The notes: generated by a model from the sequence alone, not told the origin. A DNA stretch of 6,273 bases from Caulobacteraceae bacterium (GCA_947452665.1 CANGEH010000132.1:1-6273); one strand, 5' to 3'; numbered from the stretch's first letter, positions 1 through 5,579 are shown. Made by a program: numbers and translations.

Positions 1-1
1 G

Positions 2-922
2 GCGGCGGTGGGCAAGCCCAATGCGGCGCTTTGGGTGATGGTGGCCACGATCGCCTTTAATGCCATAGCCGATTATGCGCTGATTTTTGGCCATTTTGGA
101 TTTCCAAGGCTGGAAATGATCGGGGCGGGGCTGGCCACGTCCTGCTCTAGCGTGTTCAGTTTTCTGGCCATGTTGGTTGTGGTCTCGGCTGATCCGGTGA
201 TGCGGCGCTACCGCTTATTTCGCCACTTTCTAAAGCCGGTCTGGGCGCGTCTGGCGGAGGTTTATCGCCTGGGCCTGCCGATTGGCCTGACCATGATTTT
301 TGAGGCCATGCTGTTCAATGTCATGACCCTGGTTATGGGCGCCTTTGGCGAGGTGTCCTTGGCCGCGCATCAGGTGGCCCTGAATTTTGCCTCTGTAACC
401 TTTATGGTGCCCTTAGGCATTGGCATGGCCGCGACGGTTCGGGTGGGCATTGCCACAGGCCGCGGTGATGCGGCGGGCGCTAGGCTTGCCGGCTTTACTG
501 CCATGGGCGTCGGTGTCGGATTTACGCTTTTGAGCGGACTGGCCATGGCGTTTTTTGGCGCCCAGATTGCTAGCCTGTATTTTGGCGTGCCCACGGCCAA
601 GGACAGTCAGGCGATTGTTCTGGCCACCTTGTTTCTTAAGGTCGCCGCCGCCTTCCAACTGGTCGATGCGCTGCAGGTGATTGGCACACTGTCGCTGCGC
701 GGTCTGAAAGACACCCGTATGCCAATGATTTTGGCCGGTGGCTCCTATTGGCTGGCCGGGGCGCCCATGTGTCTTCTGCTTGGCCTAGGGCTTGGTATGC
801 AAGGACTTGGTATCTGGATTGGCCTAGCCTTTGGGTTGGCGGTTGCCGCCGCGGTCATGTGCTGGCGCTTTGAATGGCTGACCCGAACCGGGCGTCTGGC
901 TGTGGAGGCCGAGGCCAACTGA
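2..922 (+). CDS. MATE-family multidrug efflux transporter, C-terminal part (5' end outside the window)
   Basis: This is an inner-membrane exporter of the MATE (NorM/DinF-like) family, which expels drugs or cationic compounds in exchange for Na+ or H+. The frame is open to the left edge (Ala-Ala before the first GTG), so the GTG at 8 is very probably internal and the true start lies outside. About 306 residues are visible against roughly 450 for the family, so about the last two thirds is present. Around seven or eight hydrophobic helices can be read. Family-like stretches are NAIADYALIFG near the left edge, AAHQVALNFASVTFMVPLG (about residues 120-138) and SLRGLKDTRMPM (about 228-239), a loop well conserved in NorM-like proteins. 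The TGA stop at 920-922 lies 7 bases from the end of the toxin remnant on the other strand. The substrate cannot be told from sequence. Confidence 0.9.
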   Translation, partial: AAVGKPNAALWVMVATIAFNAIADYALIFGHFGFPRLEMIGAGLATSCSSVFSFLAMLVVVSADPVMRRYRLFRHFLKPVWARLAEVYRLGLPIGLTMIFEAMLFNVMTLVMGAFGEVSLAAHQVALNFASVTFMVPLGIGMAATVRVGIATGRGDAAGARLAGFTAMGVGVGFTLLSGLAMAFFGAQIASLYFGVPTAKDSQAIVLATLFLKVAAAFQLVDALQVIGTLSLRGLKDTRMPMILAGGSYWLAGAPMCLLLGLGLGMQGLGIWIGLAFGLAVAAAVMCWRFEWLTRTGRLAVEAEAN

Positions 923-929
923 TCCGACC

Positions 930-1079
930 TTAAATCTGGCGGTCAATATCCATGCTTTGGTGCAGCAATCGGATGATCACGATCTCGCTCGGGTTGGGCC
1001 GCGTAAAGAACATCAGGTGCGATCCAACTTTCTGTTTGAAATAGCCCGGCCGAATGTGTGGTCCGTGCGCGCATCGGCC
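930..1079 (-). pseudogene. ParE-type toxin remnant (C-terminal half only, out of frame with the antitoxin)
   Basis: Reading the minus strand in the frame that stops at TAA 930-932 gives a peptide running LGRCAHGPHIRPGYFKQKVG, then SHLMFFTRPNPSEIV, then IIRLLHQSMDIDRQI and stop. This matches the last half of ParE/RelE-superfamily toxins: the IRPG...VGSH strand region, the hydrophobic strand before F-x-R, and the closing I(V)R(I/V)LHQxMD segment. About 45 N-terminal residues of a normal ParE of roughly 95-100 residues are missing. The remnant has no start of its own except an ATG at 1011-1013, which would give only 27 residues. Its upstream part is read in another frame as the antitoxin's tail. 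A deletion that joined the parD end to mid-parE is the simplest explanation (inference). The product is almost certainly not a working toxin. Confidence 0.82.
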
Positions 1080-1294
1080 AAGAAGGCTTCTAAATCTAGG
1101 CTTGAGGCGGGACCGCTGGCCTCCCCCTCGATCAAGGCTGCGCGCAAGGCCGTCTGCCTCGCCTCCTCATCTTCCAGCAACCGCAAGCCAGCCCGGACGA
1201 CATCGCTTACTGAAGCATAGCGCCCACCATCGATTTGACGGGCGATAAAACCGACAAAATGGTCGCCGAGTGAAATAGATGTGTTGCGAGACAT
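1013..1294 (-). CDS. ParD-like (ribbon-helix-helix) antitoxin of a type II toxin-antitoxin module
   Basis: The 93-residue product has a ParD layout. An N-terminal beta strand (MSRNTSISLGDHF) and two helices with the family pattern G-R-Y-A-S-V-S-D-V-V-R-A-G-L-R-L-L (residues 25-40) form the DNA-binding ribbon-helix-helix dimer. The tail RAALIEGEASGPASS..DLEAFLADAR (51-76) is the toxin-binding region. The ATG at 1294 is chosen over an in-frame ATG at 1384 because GAGGAG lies 6 bases upstream and the family N-terminus begins here; the longer form would also overlap the promoter and operator. The last 17 or so residues (TDHTFGRAISNRKLDRT) do not look like ParD. They are encoded by former parE DNA read in another frame. 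With no intact toxin beside it, this is an orphan antitoxin that may still bind its operator or neutralise related toxins (inference). Confidence 0.87.
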   Translation of the reverse strand: MSRNTSISLGDHFVGFIARQIDGGRYASVSDVVRAGLRLLEDEEARQTALRAALIEGEASGPASSLDLEAFLADARTDHTFGRAISNRKLDRT

Positions 1295-1300
1295 GACGCG

Positions 1301-1306
1301 CTCCTC
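1301..1306 (-). promoter_or_regulatory. Ribosome binding site of the antitoxin gene
   Basis: The plus-strand bases CTCCTC read GAGGAG on the minus strand, 6 bases before the ATG at 1294. This decides the start codon in favour of the 93-residue form. Confidence 0.75.
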
Positions 1307-1313
1307 TGCCGCT

Positions 1314-1341
1314 AAAGTACCAAATATTGGTAATCGATCAA
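1314..1341 (-). promoter_or_regulatory. Putative antitoxin promoter
   Basis: On the minus strand, TTGATC (1336-1341) and TACTTT (1314-1319) are separated by 16 bases, a plausible sigma70-type -35/-10 pair. Transcription would begin shortly before the GAGGAG ribosome site. The palindrome at 1318-1332 fills most of the spacer and touches the -10, as expected for an autorepressed toxin-antitoxin promoter. The assignment rests on consensus matching by eye. Confidence 0.4.
1318..1332. promoter_or_regulatory. Palindromic operator candidate for the ParD-like repressor
   Basis: TACCAA and TTGGTA form a perfect 6-bp inverted repeat around a 3-base centre (ATA). The palindrome is AT-rich in a GC-rich setting and lies 24 bases upstream of the antitoxin ATG, inside the putative promoter. 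ParD proteins bind short palindromes at this place to repress their own operon, so autoregulation is the likely role (inference). Confidence 0.5.
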
Positions 1342-1358
1342 GTGCCCGGTCCCACCCC

Positions 1359-1387
1359 TTGCATCTGGGCCTTGGCCTTGACATATA
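1359..1387 (+). promoter_or_regulatory. Putative SRP RNA promoter
   Basis: TTGCAT (1359-1364) and CATATA (1382-1387) are 17 bases apart just before the 5' end of the SRP RNA at about 1390. The -10 box sits slightly closer to that end than usual, so either the exact boxes differ or the transcript starts a few bases further in. The site is divergent from the antitoxin promoter. Confidence 0.3.
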
Positions 1388-1389
1388 GG

Positions 1390-1490
1390 GGGCGGAGATT
1401 GGTGGCGGACGTAGTCCTCGCCAATCCGGTCAGGTCCGGAAGGAAGCAGCCGCAACGAGTTTCGCTACGGGTCGTCGTCAGTCTCCACCT
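1390..1490 (+). ncRNA. ffs: Signal recognition particle RNA, small bacterial (4.5S) type
   Basis: The RNA component of the signal recognition particle, which with Ffh targets nascent membrane and exported proteins to FtsY. The apical domain IV is unmistakable. The stretch 1428-1451 contains GGTCAGG, the GGAA tetraloop (1438-1441) closed by C-G, and GGAAGCAGCC on the 3' side, giving the asymmetric internal loop that binds Ffh. The ends pair: GGCGGAGATT (1391-1400) with AGTCTCCACC (1480-1489), with one C-A mismatch and a G-T wobble. The length is about 100 nt, matching the small type without an Alu domain. The ends are set by base pairing and are accurate to a few bases. Its position just upstream of dnaX is common in alphaproteobacteria. 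No clear U-tract terminator follows, so read-through into dnaX is possible. Confidence 0.95.
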
Positions 1491-1538
1491 TATGCTGGTC
1501 TTGCCGCTTTTGGCCTGCAGCCTTGTCGTAATGGATCG

Positions 1539-1566
1539 CCAGCCCGAGGGTGTCGGGCGATGCTGG
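1539..1566 (+). promoter_or_regulatory. Hairpin in the dnaX leader
   Basis: GCCCGA (1542-1547) pairs with TCGGGC (1553-1558) around a 5-base loop. CCA (1539-1541) can extend the stem with TGG (1564-1566) across a bulge. The structure ends 13 bases before the dnaX ATG, and its 3' arm touches the weak GGGG ribosome site (1565-1568). It could be the terminator of the SRP transcript (no U-tract) or affect dnaX translation. Either role is inference. Confidence 0.35.
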
Positions 1567-1579
1567 GGCCCAAGTCTCA

Positions 1580-3370
1580 ATGACCGATCCGGACGATCCA
1601 CAAACCCCGCCCTGGGATAGTGATCCAGCCGAGCGCGATACCGCGACCGAGGATATGTTCGGCGCGCCGGTCGCCGCTGCCGCGCCTGCCCCAATTGATC
1701 CCAATGCCGCTTATCAAGTCCTAGCCCGGAAATATCGTCCGCGCACCTTTGAGGACCTGATCGGCCAAGAGGCCATGGTTCGCACCTTGGCCAATGCCTT
1801 TAGTTCGGGCCGGATCGCCCATGCCTTTATGCTGACCGGCGTGCGCGGGGTCGGCAAGACCACGACGGCGCGGCTCTTGGCCCGGGCGCTGAATTTCGAC
1901 AGCGAAACGCAACATGGGCCCAGTGTGGATCTGACCGCCGAGGGACGTCATTGCCGCGCCATCATTGATGGTCGGCACATGGATGTGCTGGAGCTGGATG
2001 CCGCCAGCCGCACCGGCGTCGATGATATGCGCGACCTGTTGGACAGTGTGCGCTATGGCCCGGTTGAGGCGCGCTACAAGGTCTATGTGATCGACGAAGT
2101 GCACATGCTGTCCAAGGGCGCGTTCAATGCCCTGCTCAAGACGCTGGAAGAGCCGCCGCCGCACGCCAAGTTCATTTTTGCCACGACTGAGATTCGCAAG
2201 GTGCCAGTCACCATCCTGTCGCGTTGCCAGCGCTTTGACCTGCGCCGGGTCGAGCCCGATGTGTTGGTCAAACACCTGGACAAGATCTGCAAGGCCGAGG
2301 GCGCCCTGGTCGATGCCGATGGTTTGGCCCTGATTGCCCGCGCGGCTGAAGGCTCTGTGCGCGACGGCTTGTCCTTGCTGGACCAGGCCATTGTCCAGGC
2401 CGATCGCGGTCAGGTGGTTGGGTTTGACATTGTTCGTGACATGCTGGGCCTTGCCGACCGGGCCCAGACGATTTCCCTGTTCGAACAGATCCTGGGCGGT
2501 GATGTCGCCACGGCCATGACCACCTATCGGACCCTTTACGGGTTTGGTGCGGATCCCGCCGTGATCATGATGGACCTGCTGGAACACTGCCACGCCGCCT
2601 CGATCGCCAAGGCCTTGGGGCCCGATGCCCTAGCCCTGCCCAAGGACCAGTCGGCGCGGCTCGCCGCCGTGGGCGCCCAGGTCTCGGCCGGAACCTTGGC
2701 GCGGGTCTGGCAGATGCTACTTAAGGCGCATGAGGAAACCCAGCGCGCGCCTGATCCAAAGGCCGCTGCTGAAATGGCCCTGATCCGCCTGTGTTATGCC
2801 TCCAGCCTGCCCGGCCCCGAAGAGGCGCTCAAGGCGCTGCGCTCGGGCGATAGCTCTGGCGGTGCGCCCAGCGGCGGGACGAGTGGCGGGCCTAGCGGTG
2901 GTCCGGGGTCTGGTAGCGCGGCACGGATGATGGCGGCACCAGCGGCCATGGCCAATGCTTCGGCTGTGCCCAATCTGCAATCTTTTGAAGATGTCGTGAC
3001 CCTGATTACGACCAGGCGCGATGTTGGGCTTAAACTGGATGTCGAGCGCTATATGCGCCCTATCGCCTTTCGTCAGGGTGCAATCACGTTCGAGCCCGCC
3101 CCCGGCGCGCCCAATAGCCTGGCCCAGCGCCTGTCGCAGCGGCTAAAGGAATGGACCGGCCAGCCTTGGCTGGTCGCCGCCGAGGGCGCTGGCGGCGCGG
3201 AAAGCCTGCTCGAGCGGGAAAAGCGCGAAGATGGCGATCTGCGGCTGGCGGTTGCGGCCGATCCCTTCGTGCAATCGGTCATGAGCGCTTTTCCGGGCAC
3301 AGAAATCACAGAAATCCGCACCCTGATCATATCGGCTGAATCGGCCCCGCAAGAGGCCGAGGAGGACTGA
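1580..3370 (+). CDS. dnaX: DNA polymerase III subunit tau (clamp loader ATPase)
   Basis: The 596-residue protein is the AAA+ motor of the clamp loader, which places the beta clamp on primed DNA; tau also holds the polymerase cores together. The conserved start of the domain is YQVLARKYRPRTFEDLIGQE (residues 45-64). It is followed by Walker A GVRGVGKTT (87-95), Walker B VIDEVHML (170-177), the sensor 1 region FIFATTE (208-214), the SRC arginine-finger motif (214-216 region) and sensor 2 GSVRDGLSLLDQA (258-270). A Gly/Ser/Pro linker (about 425-446) leads to an alphaproteobacterial tau C-terminal domain. Of the four cysteines of the usual zinc module between Walker A and B, only Cys125 remains. 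ATG 1580 is preferred. The upstream in-frame GTG at 1550 lies in a hairpin loop and has GAGG directly abutting it, although the ribosome site for 1580 is also weak. No A-AAA-AAG slippery site was seen, so gamma by frameshifting is not evident. Confidence 0.96.
   Translation: MTDPDDPQTPPWDSDPAERDTATEDMFGAPVAAAAPAPIDPNAAYQVLARKYRPRTFEDLIGQEAMVRTLANAFSSGRIAHAFMLTGVRGVGKTTTARLLARALNFDSETQHGPSVDLTAEGRHCRAIIDGRHMDVLELDAASRTGVDDMRDLLDSVRYGPVEARYKVYVIDEVHMLSKGAFNALLKTLEEPPPHAKFIFATTEIRKVPVTILSRCQRFDLRRVEPDVLVKHLDKICKAEGALVDADGLALIARAAEGSVRDGLSLLDQAIVQADRGQVVGFDIVRDMLGLADRAQTISLFEQILGGDVATAMTTYRTLYGFGADPAVIMMDLLEHCHAASIAKALGPDALALPKDQSARLAAVGAQVSAGTLARVWQMLLKAHEETQRAPDPKAAAEMALIRLCYASSLPGPEEALKALRSGDSSGGAPSGGTSGGPSGGPGSGSAARMMAAPAAMANASAVPNLQSFEDVVTLITTRRDVGLKLDVERYMRPIAFRQGAITFEPAPGAPNSLAQRLSQRLKEWTGQPWLVAAEGAGGAESLLEREKREDGDLRLAVAADPFVQSVMSAFPGTEITEIRTLIISAESAPQEAEED
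3359..3365 (+). promoter_or_regulatory. Ribosome binding site of recR, inside the dnaX 3' end
   Basis: GAGGAGG lies 5 bases before the TTG at 3371 and is embedded in the last dnaX codons (Glu-Glu-Asp). Its strength and spacing support the unusual TTG start. Confidence 0.7.
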
Positions 3371-3976
3371 TTGGCCGCAGCGGGTCCGGAAATTGAGCGA
3401 CTGATCGCGCTTCTGTCCAAATTGCCCGGCCTTGGCCCGCGTTCGGCGCGGCGAGCGGCCTTGGCCTTGCTCAAGCGGCGTGAGCAGCTGCTCTTGCCCC
3501 TGACCCAGGCCATGAGTGATGCGGCCGATCGGGTCCGGGCCTGCGGGACCTGCGGCGCGCTCGATACCTGTGATCCGTGTGCGATCTGCGCCGATGGTTC
3601 GCGCGACGGTCGCATGATCTGTGTGGTCGAGGAGGTTGGCGGCCTTTGGGCGCTCGAGCGCGGCGGCACGTTTCGCGGACGCTACCATGTGCTTGGCGGC
3701 CTATTATCGGCCCTGGACGGGGTTGGGCCTGAGGCCTTGCGGGTCGAGGAACTGATCGGCCGGGTGGTAGAGACCGAGGTGCGCGAAGTCATTTTGGCCC
3801 TACCCGCAACCGTCGATGGTCAGACCACGGCGCATTATCTCGCGGACCGGCTGGCGGGCGCCAGCAATTCGGTCTCGGTCACCATGCTGGCCCGCGGCGT
3901 TCCCGTTGGCGGCGAGCTTGACTGGCTCGATGACGGCACGATTGCCCAGGCCTTGCGGGCCAGACGCCCGGCTTAA
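3371..3976 (+). CDS. recR: Recombination mediator protein RecR
   Basis: RecR works with RecO (and RecF) to load RecA on SSB-coated gaps in the RecFOR repair pathway. The product has 201 residues, the normal family length. An N-terminal helix-hairpin-helix, LSKLPGLGPRSARRAA (15-30), is followed by a four-cysteine zinc finger: Cys58, Cys61, Cys70 and Cys73, with an extra Cys67. The Toprim domain starts at ICVVEE (83-88) and contains the hallmark GRYHVLGGLLSALDGVGPE (103-121), where family members usually have SPL in place of SAL. The C-terminal GVPVGGELDWLDDGTIAQAL (176-195) is also typical. The start is TTG, on the base after the dnaX stop, with GAGGAGG upstream; no ATG or GTG offers a full N-terminus. 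Translational coupling with dnaX is likely. The ybaB gene often found between the two is missing. Confidence 0.96.
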   Translation: MAAAGPEIERLIALLSKLPGLGPRSARRAALALLKRREQLLLPLTQAMSDAADRVRACGTCGALDTCDPCAICADGSRDGRMICVVEEVGGLWALERGGTFRGRYHVLGGLLSALDGVGPEALRVEELIGRVVETEVREVILALPATVDGQTTAHYLADRLAGASNSVSVTMLARGVPVGGELDWLDDGTIAQALRARRPA

Positions 3977-3983
3977 GGCTTGG

Positions 3984-4964
3984 TCAGGCTGCCTTGGCCA
4001 ATTGCTCGATAATATCGGCGGGGAAGGGGCTGTGAAAGGCCTGCATGCCCAGGTCTTGCCGGATGGTCGCAATCGGTTGGTCCCAGACCGATTCCCAATC
4101 CAGCGGGATTAAGGAGGCACTGCGCCGACCATGGGTCCAGGCCCCTAATACGGTTTCGAGCACAAAGGGCAGGGCACCAGGATTGTCTGAGGCCGCCGCG
4201 CCCGTTGCAACCACGGCCAAGAACATGGCCGAATAACCATGACCGCACTGGGCCAATTGAAACGCCGATATGCCAACCTCGTGCAGGGCGGTCAGTTCAT
4301 AGCCTGCCAGCAAATGGATCAGGTCATGCGATTGCAGCATGCGGGTATTAATAAAATCATGCGGCGCGGCCAGGCTGGACAGGGCCAAAACGTCGCGGTC
4401 AAGCACTTCAAGGTCAAAGCTATTATCGACGATTTGGCGATAAAACCCATGGCCGAGCGAGCCCTCAGGGCAGGTGGCCAACTTTTCTAGGTCAAACCGA
4501 GGTGGCAGGCCCTTGGCGGCGGTTTCGCGAACATAAGGGTAGGCATAATAGGCCGCGCCCAGACGCGCGGAGAAGGCCTCGGATAGATGCCTTGCTAAAT
4601 CGGCTGTGCGGGCCGTGACATCCAGCGCGCCGCCGCCGCCCGAACCCGAGGCATTGACCAGGGCCCAAAACGGGTCCCACAAGGCATCGGGCACCCGCGC
4701 CTCGCCGTGATCGGCAATATCAATCTCGGGGCCGCCAACCGCCTCGCCCTGCCAGCCGAGCGCTGCAGCATCATAGGTCCGCGCAAGGGCTTCAGGTGCC
4801 ATAAACCCAGCGCGAAACACGGCCGCCGCCAATTCCAGCCCATCACCGCCCGTCTTGACGCCGCGCGCCAAGGCCTCGATCTCGGCCGCCGAGTGGGGTT
4901 TATGTACCGCTTGTTCAAACCGCGCGCGAAACTGCGGATTGGCCTGGGTTGAGACCTCGATCAT
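3984..4964 (-). CDS. Coq4-family protein (ubiquinone biosynthesis)
   Basis: The 326-residue product carries the Coq4 signature. HDLIH (213-217) followed by 11 residues and Glu229 fits the metal-binding motif H-D-x-x-H-x11-E exactly. Around it are the family-like CPEGSLGHGFYR (165-176) before the motif and ISAFQLAQCGHG (232-243) after it. Coq4 takes part in ubiquinone synthesis; work on the family links it to replacement of the ring C1 carboxyl by a hydroxyl (known of the family, not shown here). At 326 residues it is longer than the roughly 230-270 usual for Coq4. The first 130 or so residues are an extension with a Gly-rich break (SGSGGGG, 106-112). No signal peptide or membrane helix is evident. 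The ATG at 4964 has AAGGA 7 bases upstream, just past a hairpin-forming inverted repeat. The stop is 7 bases from recR, convergent. Confidence 0.85.
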   Translation of the reverse strand: MIEVSTQANPQFRARFEQAVHKPHSAAEIEALARGVKTGGDGLELAAAVFRAGFMAPEALARTYDAAALGWQGEAVGGPEIDIADHGEARVPDALWDPFWALVNASGSGGGGALDVTARTADLARHLSEAFSARLGAAYYAYPYVRETAAKGLPPRFDLEKLATCPEGSLGHGFYRQIVDNSFDLEVLDRDVLALSSLAAPHDFINTRMLQSHDLIHLLAGYELTALHEVGISAFQLAQCGHGYSAMFLAVVATGAAASDNPGALPFVLETVLGAWTHGRRSASLIPLDWESVWDQPIATIRQDLGMQAFHSPFPADIIEQLAKAA

Positions 4965-4977
4965 GTGTCTGTCCTTT

Positions 4978-5006
4978 GCTCAAATCGCCTTGATCCCTAT
5001 TTGAGC
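4978..5006 (-). promoter_or_regulatory. Inverted repeat upstream of the Coq4-family gene
   Basis: GCTCAAAT (4978-4985) and ATTTGAGC (4999-5006) form a perfect 8-bp inverted repeat with 13 bases between. It lies 13-42 bases before the start codon and next to the AAGGA ribosome site (4972-4976). It could be an operator for a dimeric regulator or an RNA hairpin beside the ribosome site. A weak promoter match (TTGGAC, 5023-5028 region) would put its -10 within the distal arm. Confidence 0.4.
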
Positions 5007-5057
5007 CGATCGAGGCGGTTTTGTCCAAGCCCGAACGGGCCGAGCCTTGGTCGCGGC

Positions 5058-5085
5058 TTGTCACCCCGGCAAATCCCGGCATAGT
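5058..5085 (+). promoter_or_regulatory. Putative promoter of the small membrane protein gene
   Basis: TTGTCA (5058-5063) and CATAGT (5080-5085) are 16 bases apart, matching sigma70-type boxes at 5/6 and 4/6 positions. Transcription would start about 28 bases before the ATG at 5121, leaving a short leader that contains the AGGGGGAAG ribosome site. Confidence 0.4.
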
Positions 5086-5120
5086 GACTGCCATTAACAA
5101 AACAACAGGGGGAAGACATT

Positions 5121-5492
5121 ATGGTTCGTACAGCTTTACGCGGCGTGATTGGCCTGATCGGGATTTTGGGGCTTTTGCTGGCGCTGCAGCTTTGGCTCAA
5201 TCCGGCATTGCCCGCAGCCAAGCTTGGGCTAGCGGCAACCGGTCCCTTGGGTCTGGCCTCCATCCGGGCTGATTTGGGCGGGTTTTTTGCCGGATCGAGC
5301 CTATTGGCCCTGGTCGCCGTGATCCGTGGCCAAGCCAAGTATTTGACCGCGCCAGTACTGTTTATTGGCCTGGCCCTGGCGGGCCGGGTCCTGACCGTGG
5401 CCATGTCTGGCCTGACGCCCGATATGGTCCAGCCCATGGTGGTTGAGGCGGTCTTGGTGGTGGTCCTGGCCCTTGGCCGTAGCCGTATCTAG
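5121..5492 (+). CDS. Small integral membrane protein, about four helices (DUF4345-like)
   Basis: The 123-residue product is almost wholly hydrophobic, with probable membrane helices near residues 5-26, 52-69, 73-93 and 103-119. Between the first two lies NPALPAAKLGLAATGPLGLASIRADLGGFF (27-56 region, read in pieces). The pattern of a Pro-rich loop, then P-L-G-x-x-x-I/L-R-A-D-x-G-G and a helix resembles small inner-membrane proteins grouped as DUF4345; this was judged by eye. No catalytic motif is visible and the function is unknown. The ATG at 5121 has AGGGGGAAG (5107-5115) at good spacing. The gene appears monocistronic, with its own promoter-like boxes and a strong hairpin beginning 3 bases after the stop. 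Confidence 0.8.
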   Translation: MVRTALRGVIGLIGILGLLLALQLWLNPALPAAKLGLAATGPLGLASIRADLGGFFAGSSLLALVAVIRGQAKYLTAPVLFIGLALAGRVLTVAMSGLTPDMVQPMVVEAVLVVVLALGRSRI

Positions 5493-5495
5493 AGG

Positions 5496-5530
5496 GCATG
5501 GGGCGAGGCCGTCACCGGCTCGCCCCATGC
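5496..5530 (+). terminator. Strong 12-bp hairpin after the small membrane protein gene
   Basis: GCATGGGGCGAG (5496-5507) and CTCGCCCCATGC (5519-5530) are perfect reverse complements with an 11-base loop, starting 3 bases after the TAG stop. The GC-rich stem and position fit a transcription terminator or an mRNA 3'-end stabiliser. No T-run follows, so it is not a textbook intrinsic terminator. Confidence 0.6.
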
Positions 5531-5551
5531 GGACTGCCCATGACGGGCGGC

Positions 5552-5579
5552 TTGGCGCTGGATTTATTGGCATTATTCA
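5552..5579 (+). promoter_or_regulatory. AT-rich patch with weak promoter match before the sulfatase gene
   Basis: The stretch from 5561 to 5590 is clearly AT-richer than its surroundings. TTGGCG (5552-5557) and TATTCA (5574-5579), 16 bases apart, are a possible -35/-10 pair for the gene starting at 5637. The match is weak. Confidence 0.22.

Noticed and set aside
1054..1248. Plus-strand open frames across the antitoxin region
   Set aside because: The minus strand gives a clear ParD product with a ribosome site; the plus-strand translations are Arg/Pro/Ser-rich with no domain.
1378..1383. Perfect TTGACA box before the SRP RNA
   Set aside because: It lies only about 8-12 bases from the RNA 5' end, too close to be its -35, and no suitable -10 follows 16-18 bases later outside the RNA.
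1550..1579. Upstream GTG as the dnaX start
   Set aside because: The GTG sits in a hairpin loop with GAGG directly abutting it (no spacing), and the extra residues MSGDAGAQVS are not family-like. ATG 1580 is preferred, though the leader leaves some doubt.
1327..1694. Open frames on both strands over the SRP RNA and dnaX leader
   Set aside because: They run across a certain structural RNA gene and look like random translations.
1721..2593. 290-codon open frame antisense to dnaX
   Set aside because: It is a mirror of strongly conserved DnaX codons in GC-rich DNA, shows no recognisable domain, and the sense frame fully explains the sequence.
3073..3688. Minus-strand open frames of 181 and 198 codons over the dnaX/recR junction
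   Set aside because: They are shadows of the two conserved plus-strand genes, low-complexity in composition and without domains.
3975..3995. Short inverted repeat AAGGC/GCCTT between recR and the convergent coq4-like gene
   Set aside because: A 5-bp stem with an 11-base loop and no T-run is too weak to call a terminator.
5029..5040. GCCC-GAAC-GGGC mini-hairpin in the divergent intergenic region
   Set aside because: A 4-bp stem of this composition is expected by chance in GC-rich DNA and no function can be tied to it.
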